A DNA stretch of 64,000 nucleotides from Heloderma charlesbogerti. Lineage: Eukaryota; Chordata; Lepidosauria; Squamata; Helodermatidae. This document shows, in pieces, positions 9,759 to 20,070 of the stretch. The notes beneath the pieces are model-generated. The model was given only the letters and a program-made list of their open reading frames with translations, ran no database searches and was not told the DNA's origin. Position 1 is the first letter of the stretch. Each line of letters begins with the position of its first letter. The stretch spans positions 558,001 through 622,000 of the forward strand of contig JANEZZ010000734.1 of assembly GCA_026122225.1 (NCBI GenBank). The letters are read 5' to 3'. The position numbers were made by a program, and so were the translations under genes.

Positions 9759-12062
9759 TCATGATGTACTCTGCATATAAGTTAAATAAGCAGGGTGACA
9801 ATATGCAGCCTTGTCGTACTCCTTTCCCAATTTGGAACCCTCGGTTGTTCCATGTCTGGTTCTTACTGTTGCTTCTTGACCCTCGTACAGGTTTCTCAGG
9901 AGACAGGTAAGGTGGTCTGGTACTCCCATCACTTTAAGAATTTGCCACAGTTTGTTGTGATCCACACAATCAAAGGCTTTAGCATAGTCAATGAAGCAGA
10001 AATAGACGTTTTTCTGGAATTCTCTTGCTTTCTCCATGATGCAGCGACTGTTGGCGATTTGATCTCTAGTTCCTCTGCCTCTTTGAAACCCAGCTTGTAC
10101 TTCCGGTAGTTCTCGGTTCGCATACTGCTGAAGCCTAGCTTGTAGGATTTTGAGCATCACCTTGCTGGCATGTGAAATGAGCGCAGTTGTGTGGTAGTTT
10201 GAACACTCTTTGGCGTTGCCCTTCTTTGGAATTGGAATGTAAACTGACCTTTTCCAGTCTTGCGGCCATTGTTGAGTGTTCCAGATTTGTTGGCATATTG
10301 AGTGCAGCACTTTAACAGCATCATCTTTTAGGATTTTAAATAGCTCAGCTGGAATACTGTCATCTCCGCTAGCTTTGTTGTTAGTAATGCTTCCTAAGGC
10401 CCACTTGACTTCACTCTTGAGGATGTCTGGCTCAAGTTCAGTGACCGCACTATCATGGCTATCAGGGACATTCAGATCTTTCCTGTATAGTTCTTCTGTG
10501 TATTCTTGCCACCTCTTCTTAATCTCATCTGCATCTGTTAGGTCCCTGCCTTCTTTGTCCTTTATCATGCCCATCTTTGCACAGAACGTTCCCTTGAGAT
10601 CTCCGATTTTCTTGAAGAGATCTCTAGTCTTTCCCATTCTGTTGTTTTCCTCGATTTCTTTGCATTGTTCATTTAAGAAGGCCTTCTTGTCTCTCCTTGC
10701 TATTCTCTGGAACTCTGCATTCAGTTGGATATATCTTCCCCTTTCTCCCTTGCTTTTCGCTTCCCTTCTTTCCTCAGCTACTTGTAAAGCCTCCTCAGAC
10801 AGCCACTTGGCTTTCTTGCATTTCTTTTTCTTTGGGATGGATTGAGTTGCTGCCTCCTGAACAATGTTACGGACCTCCGTCCATAGTTCCTCAGGCACTC
10901 TGTCTATCAGGTCTAATCCCTGAAATCTATTCCTCACCTCCACTGTGTATTCATCAGGGATATGATTTAGGTCATACCTGAATGGTTTAGTGGTTTTCCC
11001 TACGTTCTTCAATTTAAGCTGAAATTTTGCAACAAGAAGCTCATGATCTGAGCCACAGTCAGCTCCAGGTCTTGTTTTTACTGATTGTATAGAGCTTCTC
11101 CATCTTTGGCTGCAAAGGACATAATCAATCTGATTTCGATATTGACCATCTGATGATGTCCATGTGTAGAGTCGTCTCTTGTGCTGTTGGAAAAGAGTGT
11201 TTGCTATGATCAGCGTGTTCTCTTGGCAAAACTCTATTAGCCTTTGTCCTGCTTCATTCTGTACATCAAGGCCATGCTTGCCTGTTATCCCGGTGATTTC
11301 TTGACTTCCTACTTTAGCATTCCAATCCCCTATGATGAAGAGGACATCTTTTGTTGGTGTTAGTTCTAGAAGGTGTTGTAGGTCTTCATAGAACCCATCA
11401 ACCTCAGCTTCTTTGGCCTCAGTGGTTGGGGCATAGACTTGAATTACTGTGATGTTGAATGGTTTGTCTTGGATTCGTACTGAGATCATTCTATCGTTTT
11501 TAAGATTGTACCCCAGTACTGCTTTTCCCACCCTGTTGTTGACTATGAGTGCTACTCCATTTCTTCTAAGGGATTCTTGCCCACAATAGTAGATATGATG
11601 GTCACCTGAATTAAATTCGCCCATGCCTGTCCATTTTAGTTCGCTGATTCCCAAGATGTCGATGTTCAAGCTTGCCATCTCATGTTTGACCACCTCCAGC
11701 TTACCTTGATTCATTGATCTGACATTCCAGGTTCCTAAACAATATTGTTCTTTACAGCATCGGATTTTCTTTTCACCACCAGACACATCCACAGCTGAGT
11801 GTCCTTTCGGCTTTGGCCCAGCCGCTTCACTCTTTCTGGCGCTACTTGGAAATACCCTCTGCTCTTCCCCAGTAGTATATTGGACACCTTCCGACCTCAG
11901 GGGCTCATCTTCTGTTGTCATATCTTTTAGCCTTGTGATACGTTCCATGGGGTTTTCTTGGCAAGAATACTGGAGTGGGTTGCGATTTCCTTCTCCAGTG
12001 GACCACATTTTGTTAGAACTCTCTCCCATGACCTGTCCATCTTGGGTGGCCCTGCACGGCAT
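9759..12062 (-). pseudogene. BovB-1 ORF: EN and N-terminal RT (767 codons)
   Basis: EN spans about residues 107-350: LGTWNVRSMNQGK, ISELKW (Glu141), IIGDWNAKVG (Asp246), QIDYVLCSQRW (Asp313) and GSDHELL (338-340), the catalytic set of an APE-type endonuclease. A basic linker (IPKKKKCKKAKWLS) follows. RT then has VYIPIPKKGNAKECSNY, QAGFQRGRGTRDQ and FIDYAKAFDCVDHNKLW with the first catalytic Asp. The last ~25 residues are out of frame: relative to BovB-2, one base is missing in the CAATTT run near 9830. Removing that shift would join the downstream 8920-9669 frame. The product would act in target-primed reverse transcription. I consider it inactive. Confidence 0.93.
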
Positions 12063-12145
12063 AGCTTATGGCTTCACTGAGTTACACAAGCCCCTTCGCC
12101 ACAACAAGGCAGTGATCCATGAAGGGGCAGTGATCAATGAGGGGT

Positions 12146-13479
12146 GGTGAATCGTAAGTGCATAGATCTGCCAGGCCAAAAAGACTGACGAAATTGCATG
12201 CATGCACACCTTCTGCCTTGGCTGGCACAAGATAGCAGAGCTTGGCTTGCTGTGTGGGAGCCATTACACCTCTTCTCCCTGGCCTGACTTCAGATTGCTT
12301 TGCCCGGTGATATCTCCTACTGGACTAACCTTAAGTAGTAGAATATTATGCATGCTGCCAAGGTACAATGATTCCCTTGGCAAGCAGACCTTCCAATGGT
12401 TGCAGCCCTCAGGGGACAGAAACGATAGCAGAATTTAGCCTTGAGTGTTATGTTTGAACAACAACAGCCCGATGCAGAGGTGACAGGGGTTATTAAAAAT
12501 TAATATACCGAAAGCAATGCTGACAAGTTACAGTAACATATGAAGGAGAGAGGCACTGAGTTGGCTGAACAGGACAGCAGTCACTCAACAGAAATGGCTC
12601 AAAACTCGAAGCTGTTGACATGAGATAACAACAGCAGGAGCCAATATTACAGAAATAGAACCACTGTTTTTTACACAAGTTCTCAAAGACTGTCAAAGTC
12701 AAGAAAGCAAAGGTTTCTGCCTAAGTCCAGAAAGCAATCATCTTTACCAAGTGCTTCTAATGCATTATAAAATTAGGTGTTGAACCTGATAGAGCTCATG
12801 TTCTTAGCCTGGTGACAAACAGGTTCAAAGGAAAGGAGTAGGTAGGGTCCACATAGGTATCCTGGGAGGCAGGAAGGAGCCTTCCATAGGAGATTTAGGC
12901 TTGGCAATAGGGACTAGGAGACTGTTCCAACACTTTAAAGGCCTGGGTAAGGGGGAAACATGGAGGAGAAAGAGGATTAGAATTATTGAATATTATAACT
13001 GCAGCCTAAAACACTAAATATTATGACTCCAAATATTTCATAAGAATGAGGATTGGTGCAGAAAATTGTATAAGACTATGAGTGTACCTCAGCCGTGAAC
13101 TTGCTAGGCTGGAGCCCTCCATCTGTAATGTGGCAATGGTGATACTGGCCTTCCTTACAGGGTCGTTCGGTGGTAGTGTATGTGGCGTTCTCTGAATGCA
13201 TGAAATGTGCAATGACAAGCATTAGAATTCCACATGTGCCAATTGACCATATTTTCAATTGACTATTCTGCCTTTGACATTAGTGGGAGCAGAATCCATT
13301 CACATTAAATGCACTTTCTGCAATGGTAATCAATATTGTCAGAAGGCAGAGAAGTTGGCTTGTTAACCTCCTCCAAAATGTTAAAAGAGTCAATAAGAAG
13401 CATTGACTAAATGTGGCTTACAATGATAAGCAACCGGCAAATTCTTCACTTTGAAGTCTGTACTATCCTTAGACAAGAA
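12146..13479. other. No recognised feature
   Basis: Neither a repeat family nor a gene was identified. Open frames are short and lack domains. Confidence 0.4.
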
Positions 13480-13692
13480 AGAGCCAGTGTGTTCTAGTGG
13501 TTAGACTGGGGAGACTCTGGTTCAAATCCCTGCTCATCCATGAAGCTCACTGGGCAACTTTGAGCCAGTCACCAACTCTCAGCCTAACCTACCTCACAGG
13601 CCTGTTGTGATGATAAATTGGAGAAGAGGAGGATCATGTACACCGCCTTGGACTCTTTGGAGGAAAAGGCAGGATATAAATTTAACAGATAA
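13480..13692 (+). mobile_element. tRNA-derived MIR-like SINE
   Basis: Starts AGAGCCAGTGTGTTCTAGTGG (box A region). Box B is GGTTCAAATCC, followed by GGGCAACTTTGAGCCAGTCAC and CCTACCTCACAGG, then a GATATAAAT tail. Several substitutions show it is old. Confidence 0.78.
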
Positions 13693-13703
13693 TAAGGAAG
13701 GAA

Positions 13704-13762
13704 AGAATCAGAGAATAATAGGGTTGGAAGGGGCCTATAAGACCATCAAGTCCAGATCTATG
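13704..13762 (-). mobile_element. CR1 3' tail fragment
   Basis: The AGAATAATAGGGTTGGAAGG segment and GACCATCAAGTCC are the minus-strand CR1 terminus. It is a severe 5' truncation leaving about 60 bp. Confidence 0.8.
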
Positions 13763-14212
13763 TAGGTGCGGTTGGAATCTAAGATACTTCATCATGCACA
13801 CTTTTGACTGAATTGTGATCAGAGAACGGTAGCTACAAAATGTGAGGCTTTCGTCCTTTGTTTTAAGCAAGATAGTTTTGTTCAACCACCCCCATCACAA
13901 TATAAAGAATCAGATGATTGGGCTGAAAATAGTATGCATTACTACTATTACTAATACCAATTCTAATAATAATTGGATGCTAATAGGAATAATACCAATA
14001 CTAGTAGTAATTAGATTCTTTTCTGAATTTTTGACCAAATTCCATTACATTCCTTTCTTCCACATTAAACATGACCTATGTGAGATGTTTCAAGTACTGA
14101 CATTTTGGTGACAGGGGTGGAGGGGAGGAAGAAATTGCATGAAAATCAAAAACCAAAATGCTATTATTTGTTCATAAAATAGATTGCAACTTTGGAAAAT
14201 AAATATTTTATT

Positions 14213-14260
14213 TGGAAGGAAGGAAGGAAGGAAGGAAGGAAGGAAGGAAGGAAGGAAGGA
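14213..14260. repeat. (GGAA)n microsatellite
   Basis: About 11-12 uninterrupted GGAA units. Confidence 0.96.
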
Positions 14261-14343
14261 TAAGAGCTATAAGAACTCTAGTCCTCCTCCTTCACACACC
14301 CCCACCTTCTTCCTCAATGCTATCCCCTTATTTTTTTTATTTT

Positions 14344-14472
14344 AGTTCATGCATATGATGAAGTGGACTCTAGTCCACAAAAGTTTATGTCATGAGAAAT
14401 GTGTTATTAGTCTTTAAGGTGCCATAAGATTGTTTGTTGTATTTGCTGCAGCAGCCTAACATGGCTACCCCT
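14344..14472 (+). repeat. Interspersed retroelement-like repeat 'K', copy 1
   Basis: Contains GATGAAGTGGACTCTAGTCC, GTCTTTAAGGTGCCA and AACATGGCTACCCCTC in the same order as copy 2 at 15186-15308. The repeat type is common in reptiles. Its class is uncertain; I suspect the terminal part of a Penelope-like or other retroelement. Confidence 0.6.
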
Positions 14473-14487
14473 CAGGAAGGTGTTAAT

Positions 14488-14545
14488 CATAGAATCACAG
14501 AACAGTAGGGTTGGAAGGGGCCTATAAGACCATCGGGTCCAACCC
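14488..14545 (-). mobile_element. CR1 3' tail fragment
   Basis: AATCATAGAATCACAGAACA followed by GGGTTGGAAGGGGCC is the CR1 terminus on the minus strand. It ends after about 58 bp. Confidence 0.82.
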
Positions 14546-15015
14546 CCATTTACCACTGTCAGATTTCTGTTATCAACACTGTTTTGTTAATGGTAAACAT
14601 AACAGCTTTACATACACTTCAGGTGCAATCCTATGGAGATAGTCATCAGCTTCCGAAGTTGGAGGCTGCCAGCTATCCAGTCAAGGGTGACCAGAGCATG
14701 GAGGCAATCCTTGCCTCTGGGCTCTGGCTGCCCTCCATTTTTGGCTAGACAGGCAATTTTGCCTGTCTAGCCAGGGAGCTTTGGAGTGGGAGGAGGGGAG
14801 GCTGTGTGGCACATAGGAAGCCACATAACACGGCTTCCACAGTCTGCTCCCCACCCGTGGGACCGCCCCCTTTCCCTCGTCTCTGCACTCCATTTCTGAG
14901 CACAGAGACATAGTCAGTCCAGAGAGAACCACGACAGCTACAAGGGGGAGAAGAGTGTGGTTTCTGGGAACTGAGGTCGGAGCCCTGGCTCTGACCTGGG
15001 TTCCAAAAAACTGAA

Positions 15016-15064
15016 AAATCCTATGGCCCTCTAGACAGTGCCTAGCGGCCATAGTATTGCTCCC
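15016..15064. repeat. Short palindrome (AATCCTATGGCC type), decayed
   Basis: AAATCCTATGGCC, then CTAGACAGTGCCTAG, then GGCCATAGTATT. It has the same layout as 3176-3217. Confidence 0.6.
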
Positions 15065-15185
15065 AAGCTTTAACATAATTTTAACAGGGTTTTTTTTCCA
15101 GTGCATTTCCTTCTGACCTCACCGCTTACAATCCCCTCTCCCAAACATGTGCATATATAGCTGCCAAATCAAGATACTATTTCAT

Positions 15186-15308
15186 GCATCTGATGAAGTG
15201 GACTCTAGTCCATGAAAGCTTATGTCATAATAAGTGGTTCGTCTTTAAGTTGCCACAAGACTCTTTGGATTTTTTTGCTGCAACAGACCAACATGGCTAC
15301 TCCTCTGG
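15186..15308 (+). repeat. Interspersed repeat 'K', copy 2
   Basis: CATCTGATGAAGTGGACTC, a short GGACTCTAGTCC stem, CATGAAAGCTTATGTCA, GTCTTTAAGTTGCCACAAG and CAACATGGCTACTCCTCTGG. Same orientation as copy 1, about 0.85 kb away. Confidence 0.6.
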
Positions 15309-15652
15309 AAATCAGCACAATAAAAACTCTATCAATTATTAACAGTACAGGAGTAGCAGCCATAAAATCAATAAAATACAACAGAGCTGTCACATGCCTG
15401 GACAAATAAAAAAGTCTTCACTTGGCACCAGAAATATGTCAAGCTGCTATGAGGCAATCTTTTCTGAGAAGATAATTTGAAATATTCAATTTATGAAAAA
15501 CTAAGACAAAAATGTAAATATAACTTCAGGCCAGTGACTGGATAACAGACGGGATAAGGTAAATTGATGGAATCTCAATCCAGTATTAATATTTCATCCA
15601 GAAATTGTTTTTTTTTAACAGATGTATATATTTTCACCAAATAGTTTCAATG

Positions 15653-15766
15653 CAGTAAGACTGCACAGTTACCTGGAAATAAGCCCCGTTGAATACAATG
15701 GGACTTAGGGTGCAATTGTATGCATGCTTTTTTTTCTGTCTAAACATGCATACAATTGCACCCCTA
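15653..15766. repeat. Two abutting palindromic repeats
   Basis: 15653-15706 is a fragment with AAGCCCCGTTGAATACAATG, related to 3943-4006. 15707-15766 is a compact member of palindrome family P, AGGGTGCAATTGTATGCATG facing CATGCATACAATTGCACCCCT, lacking the central GGGGAATGCTGGG part. Confidence 0.65.
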
Positions 15767-16531
15767 TTTCTCTTTCATAATATATTGGATACTCCACTTT
15801 CCACCATGGACATGGTGCCCCAGAGCTGGAACTTGGAAGATAATGGGCTTGGTTTATTGGGCTATAGCAGAATGTGTAATATCTTTTCACCCAAACTGTT
15901 TCCATTTGTGTGATACCATAGAAATAACAGAAGAATTGCTTAGTCCTGTGGTGTTTTTAGGCAAATTCCATCTTAATCATAAAGAAAGAGGAAACCAAAA
16001 ATCAAGCAAAGCAACACCATCTCTCTGAAATGCATTTATATTTAGCACAGGGCTGTCTTTTCTTAAATGTCATGGGAGAGTTTTGTATTGCTTAATTTCG
16101 AGGTGACCCTATCCATAATACTACATTATTAAATAAATATGGGGATAAAGCCAAATGTGCTCTTTGAAACATTCCGGTTCTGATTTCCAGGCGACTTTCA
16201 AAAATGAAATGGATATGTGTGTTTTTGTAAATGTTGGAAGTGTTAAAGATGTCCTGCTCAGTCTTCAAAGGCCTTAAAAGAGATTGTAAAGATAACTATT
16301 TTGTCAAGAAGGAAAGAGAAGAAGAATCAATGCCAGCAGAATGGCCAGATGGTTTGGATATTAACTGAGGGCTAGAGATAGGCAGTTTGCAAACATATCT
16401 TCCAGTGACTAATGTTAATTGAACTGGAAATCTAGACAACTGAATATAAGAGAGGATGTAATTGAAAACTGAGAGGAAGGAGCAGTAGAAATGGAGCAGG
16501 TTTTCAAGGCTGCATACTTTCTCACCCACAA
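15767..16531. other. No recognised feature
   Basis: No gene or repeat was identified. Confidence 0.4.
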
Positions 16532-16661
16532 CTATTCCTCCTCCTCCTCCTCCTCCGCCTCCGCCTCCTCCTCCGCCTCCTCCGCCGCCTCCTCCTCCTC
16601 CTTCTTCTTCTTCTTCTTCTTCTTCTTCTTCTTCTTCTTCTTCTTCTTCTTCTTCTTCTTC
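16532..16661. repeat. Triplet-repeat pyrimidine tract (TCC/GCC then TTC)
   Basis: TCC units with interspersed GCC units run to about 16600, then about 20 uninterrupted TTC units. The strand is almost pure pyrimidine over 125 bp, which favours triplex (H-DNA) formation. Confidence 0.95.
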
Positions 16662-17013
16662 ACAAAAAAGACATTAAAATTAAACTATTCATGCTTTTAG
16701 CATTTTACCAGCAACCATTCCTCATTTGGAATTCCCTTCCAGTAACTGAGGAGATGTTTGTCAAAATTATTTCCTCAAAATATGTGGTGGTCATTTTAAA
16801 GAAAACTTTTGAATGACTACTCAGTGTCATGAGATTTAAAAACAAAAAATCAGAAAGGGTGCCTCAACCTTCAAGTCCAAAATAAAACATGATTTAAATT
16901 AAATGCAAGGCTGCAACAATACAACTCTAGATCAGAGTTGTACTGTTGGAGTAAGCAAAAGCCATTAGTTAACCCTACTGTATGGAGGGGAAAATAATTG
17001 GTTGAAAAGCCAC
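16662..17013. other. No recognised feature
   Basis: AT-rich sequence with no recognised gene or repeat. Confidence 0.4.
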
Positions 17014-17131
17014 TAAGGGTGCAATCCTATGCATGTTCAGGCAAAACAAACCTCCCACAAGTCCCAGCATTCCGTAGCCAGCTGGGAGTTGCAGGACTTT
17101 TTTCTGTCTAAGCATGCATAGGATTGCGCTG
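17014..17131. repeat. Palindromic MITE 'P', full copy
   Basis: AAGGGTGCAATCCTATGCATG at the left faces GCATGCATAGGATTGCGCT at the right; GTCCCAGCATTCC faces GCTGGGAGTTGCAGGACTT inside. About 118 bp and non-coding. Confidence 0.78.
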
Positions 17132-17575
17132 TTAATGGTTAATGCATGTAGAGTGTTGGGGTGCTGGTTTTGGTTTCACTTTTGCTTTCTTATTTTGCCT
17201 GCTTTAGCTGTAACAAGAAGTAATATTAAGTAATGACCCTGTTTAAAGCATGCAGTTGTCTTCTGCTATGCTCTTAGTAGGAAATCATCACAATGGGAAA
17301 TCTTTCTCATCTTATCTGAAGCTTCATGGAATCTAAAGTTCTTGGTTCTAAAGGAAGCAAACACTGAATGTAGCCAAATGTGTATCCTGGATTTTAGGAA
17401 AGCCAATTTCAATGAACTCAGAACAATGATAAGTAAGGTGCCATGGAAAGTGGCTCTAATGAGAAAAGGAATCCAAAATGGGTGGGAGTTTTTTTTTTTT
17501 AAAAGGAAATTCTAAAGACACAATTACAAACCATTCCAATAAGGAAAAAAAAGTGGAAGACAACAGAGGAAGCCA

Positions 17576-18244
17576 ATGTGGTTTCACAAAAAGCTTAGAG
17601 ATGACCTGAAAAGGGACACATCTAGGAAGGAAGGCCAAGCTACAAAGGAAGAGTGCAGACAGGTAGCACAGAATTGCAGGGATGGCAGCAGGAAGGCTGA
17701 GAACGTGCTGAGGTTAGTGAGGGATGCTAAAAGCAACAAAAAGGCTTTGTTCAGATAAGTGCATAATAAAAGACAGAGGAAAGAAATGGTGGTTCAAGTA
17801 TTCAATGAGGATGCCAAAATGATAACAGATGGCAAAGAAAAGGCAAAAATGCTCAATTCCTACTTTGGCTCAGTCTTCTCCCAAAAGAGGGTCTATGAGC
17901 CCCCCCCCCCATGGCAATGCAAAGTACAGGCTGAAGGGGCAGGATTGCAGCTTGAGATCAATAGGCATATGGTCAAGGAACACCTAATTACTTTGAATGA
18001 GTTCAAATTTCCAGGGCCAGATGAATTGCATCCTAGAGCAATAAAGCAACTGGCAGAAGAACTCTCAGAATCACTGTCTATTCTCTTTGAGAAATCATGG
18101 AGGATGGGGGAAATGCCAAATGACTGGAGGTGGGCTAATGTTGTGCTTATCTTCAAAAAGGGCAAAAAGGAGGAACCTGGGAACTACAGATCAGTCAGTC
18201 TGACATCAATCCCTAGGGAAATTCTAGAGCAGATTATAAAGTGA
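17576..18244 (+). pseudogene. CR1-B linker and N-terminal RT remnant
   Basis: 17576-17758 carries the linker (MWFHKKLRDDLKR, ATKEECRQVAQNCRDGSRKAE). 17759-18244 continues with KRQRKEMVVQVFNEDAKM, the ELHPRAIKQLAEELSESLSI segment and FKKGKKEEPGNYRSVSLTSI. These are the same landmarks as CR1-A. A stop near 18243 precedes the next part, which includes the DFSKAFDKVP box around 18405-18425 in another frame segment. Confidence 0.85.
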
Positions 18245-18483
18245 TCAGTCTGTAAGCACCTTGAAAACTATGCAGTGATTACTTGAAGCAAACATGGATT
18301 TGTCAAGAACAAATCCTGCCAGACTAATCTGATCTCATTTTTGGATCAGGTAACCTCCCTTGTGGACTGTGGGAATGCTGTGGACATAATATATCTTGAC
18401 TTCAGCAAAGCTTTTGACAAAGTGCCCCATTATATCCCAATTAGCAAACTAGCTGAAAGTGGGCTAGATGAAACAACGATCAG

Positions 18484-19326
18484 GTGGATCCACAGTTGAC
18501 TACAGAATTGGACTCAAAGAGTGCTTATCAATGGGATCTTCTCAAACTGGGAGAGGTAACAAGAGGGGTACCACAGGGCTCAGTCTTAGGCCCGGTGCTC
18601 TTCATCATTTTTATTAATGACTTGGAGGAGGAGGTGCAGGGAATGCTGATCAAATTTGCAGCTGACATAAAATTGGGTGGGATAGCTAATACCCTGGAAG
18701 ACAGAAACAAAATTCAAAGTGATCTTGATAGGCTGGAGTGCTGGGCAGAAAACAACAGAATGGCATTTAATAGGGATAAATGCCAAGTTTCCAAGCACCT
18801 AGGAAAAAGAAACCAAATGTACAGTTACAAGATGGAGGATACTTGGTTCAATGATACTACAAATGAGAAGGATCTTGGAATTGTTGTCTATCACAAGCTG
18901 AATATGAGCCAACAATGTGATATGGTTGCACAAAAGGCCAATGCTACTTTGGGCTGCATTAATAGAAGTATAGCTTCCAAATCCCATGAAGTACTAGTTC
19001 CCCCCTACTCCGCACTGGTTAGGTCTCATCTGGAGTACTGTGTCCAGTTCTGGGCACCACACTTGAAGAAGGATGCAGACAAACTGGAGAGTGTTCAGAG
19101 GAGGGCAACAAAGATGATCAGGGGACTGGAAACAAAGCCCTATGATGAGAGACTGAAAGAACTGGGCATGTTTAGCCTTGAGAAGAGAAGACTAAGGGGA
19201 GATATGATAGCGCTCTCCAAGTACTTGAAAGGCTGTCACAGACAGGAAGTCCAGGATCTCTTCTCCATTGTCCCAGAGTGCAGGACACGGAATAATGGGC
19301 TCAAGTTCCAGGAAGCCAGTTTCTGA
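18484..19326 (+). pseudogene. CR1-B RT palm/C-terminal remnant, active site mutated
   Basis: An uninterrupted 280-codon stretch with GVPQGSVLGPVLFIIFINDL, then FAADIKLGG where other copies read FADDTKL. The first aspartate of the metal-binding pair is replaced by Ala, so this copy could not polymerise even if its frame were intact. [20 protein letters not shown] and the rest of the C-terminal domain follow. Confidence 0.9.
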
Positions 19327-19519
19327 CTGAACATCAGGAAAAACATGCGGACTGTTAGAGCAATACGACAGTGGAACCAATTACCACACTGGAGGCATTC
19401 AGGATGAGCCTGGAGATCCACCTGTCAGGGATGCTCTGACTTGGATCCCAGCATTGAGCAGGGGGTTGGACTTGATGGTCTTATAGGCCCCTTCCAACCC
19501 TACTATCCTATGATTCTAT

Positions 19520-19778
19520 AAAACTTATCCCATGCTGTATGCAGAATCTGATGGCAGCTATCTACTTGGTGCCTTCTCTTTTCCCTTGCCTCTGCCCAGT
19601 ATTGCCATTTTGGAATAGGAAAATGGCTTGTATGAACAGGTTAAATATGCTATGACTGACAAGTAATCCCCTCAGGAACTGAAAATGGCAGTTTCCAAGG
19701 AAAAGGGTAGTGAGATAATATGAAGGGCCCATTTGCATGATAACGTTTGAGGGTTGTTTTTAAAAAAATTGCAGCGAG
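19520..19778. other. No recognised feature
   Basis: A short spacer between CR1-B and the FB element. No family was recognised. Confidence 0.4.
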
Positions 19779-20070
19779 GTGTCTTCTAGGGGTGCACAAA
19801 AGTCACTTACCTGGTCTTGCAGCTTTTCGTGGTGGGGGGGAAGTGCTTCGCTGCTCTCCCCCCGAAGTTCAGGCCGGGGGGGGAGGCTTCCCGCCTCGCC
19901 CGGCCGAAATTCAGGCCGGGGGGGAGGTGCCCCGCCTCGCCCGGCCGTGAAATAAAAAGTTTTTTTAAAAAAACGCCCCCGTGATAGGTTACGTGATGAT
20001 TAACGTAGCCTTTCACAGCTAGATCTGCAAAGTCAGCCGTGATAGGCTACGTAAATCATCACGTAGCCTA

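Larger units (their letters stand above)
8910..12132 (-). mobile_element. BovB (RTE) LINE 'BovB-1', full length
   Basis: The insertion is bounded by an exact 13-bp duplication ATCAATGAGGGGT at 8897-8909 and 12133-12145. The minus-strand 3' end reads ...GAGTCGGACACGACTGAAC and ends in an AACAA-rich tail, as in BovB of squamates and ruminants. Its length of 3,223 bp matches BovB-2 (3,222 bp), so the 5' end is taken as authentic. One ORF region encodes EN then RT. Known lesions are a 1-bp deletion near 9830 and a TGA just before the YADD box. BovB is known for horizontal spread among vertebrates. Confidence 0.96.
17338..19519 (+). mobile_element. CR1 LINE 'CR1-B', 5'-truncated
   Basis: Plus-strand CR1 running from the end of EN (CTTGGTTCTAAAGGAAGC onward) through linker and RT to the terminus ...CCAACCCTACTATCC with ATGATTCTAT at 19510-19519. 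It contains an 8-C run near 17902 inside the coding region, and several frameshifts. Confidence 0.93.

Noticed and set aside
13480..13692. Functional tRNA gene from A/B box motifs in the SINEs
   Set aside because: No cloverleaf can be completed; the tRNA-like head is fused to a SINE body and tail.
14620..15064. One large element bounded by GCAATCCTATGG and CCATAGTATTGC
   Set aside because: The inverted ends are very short and common in this window, and no TSD or internal symmetry supports a single unit.
16491..16700. Poly-Ser/Phe open frame
   Set aside because: Direct translation of the TCC/TTC microsatellite.
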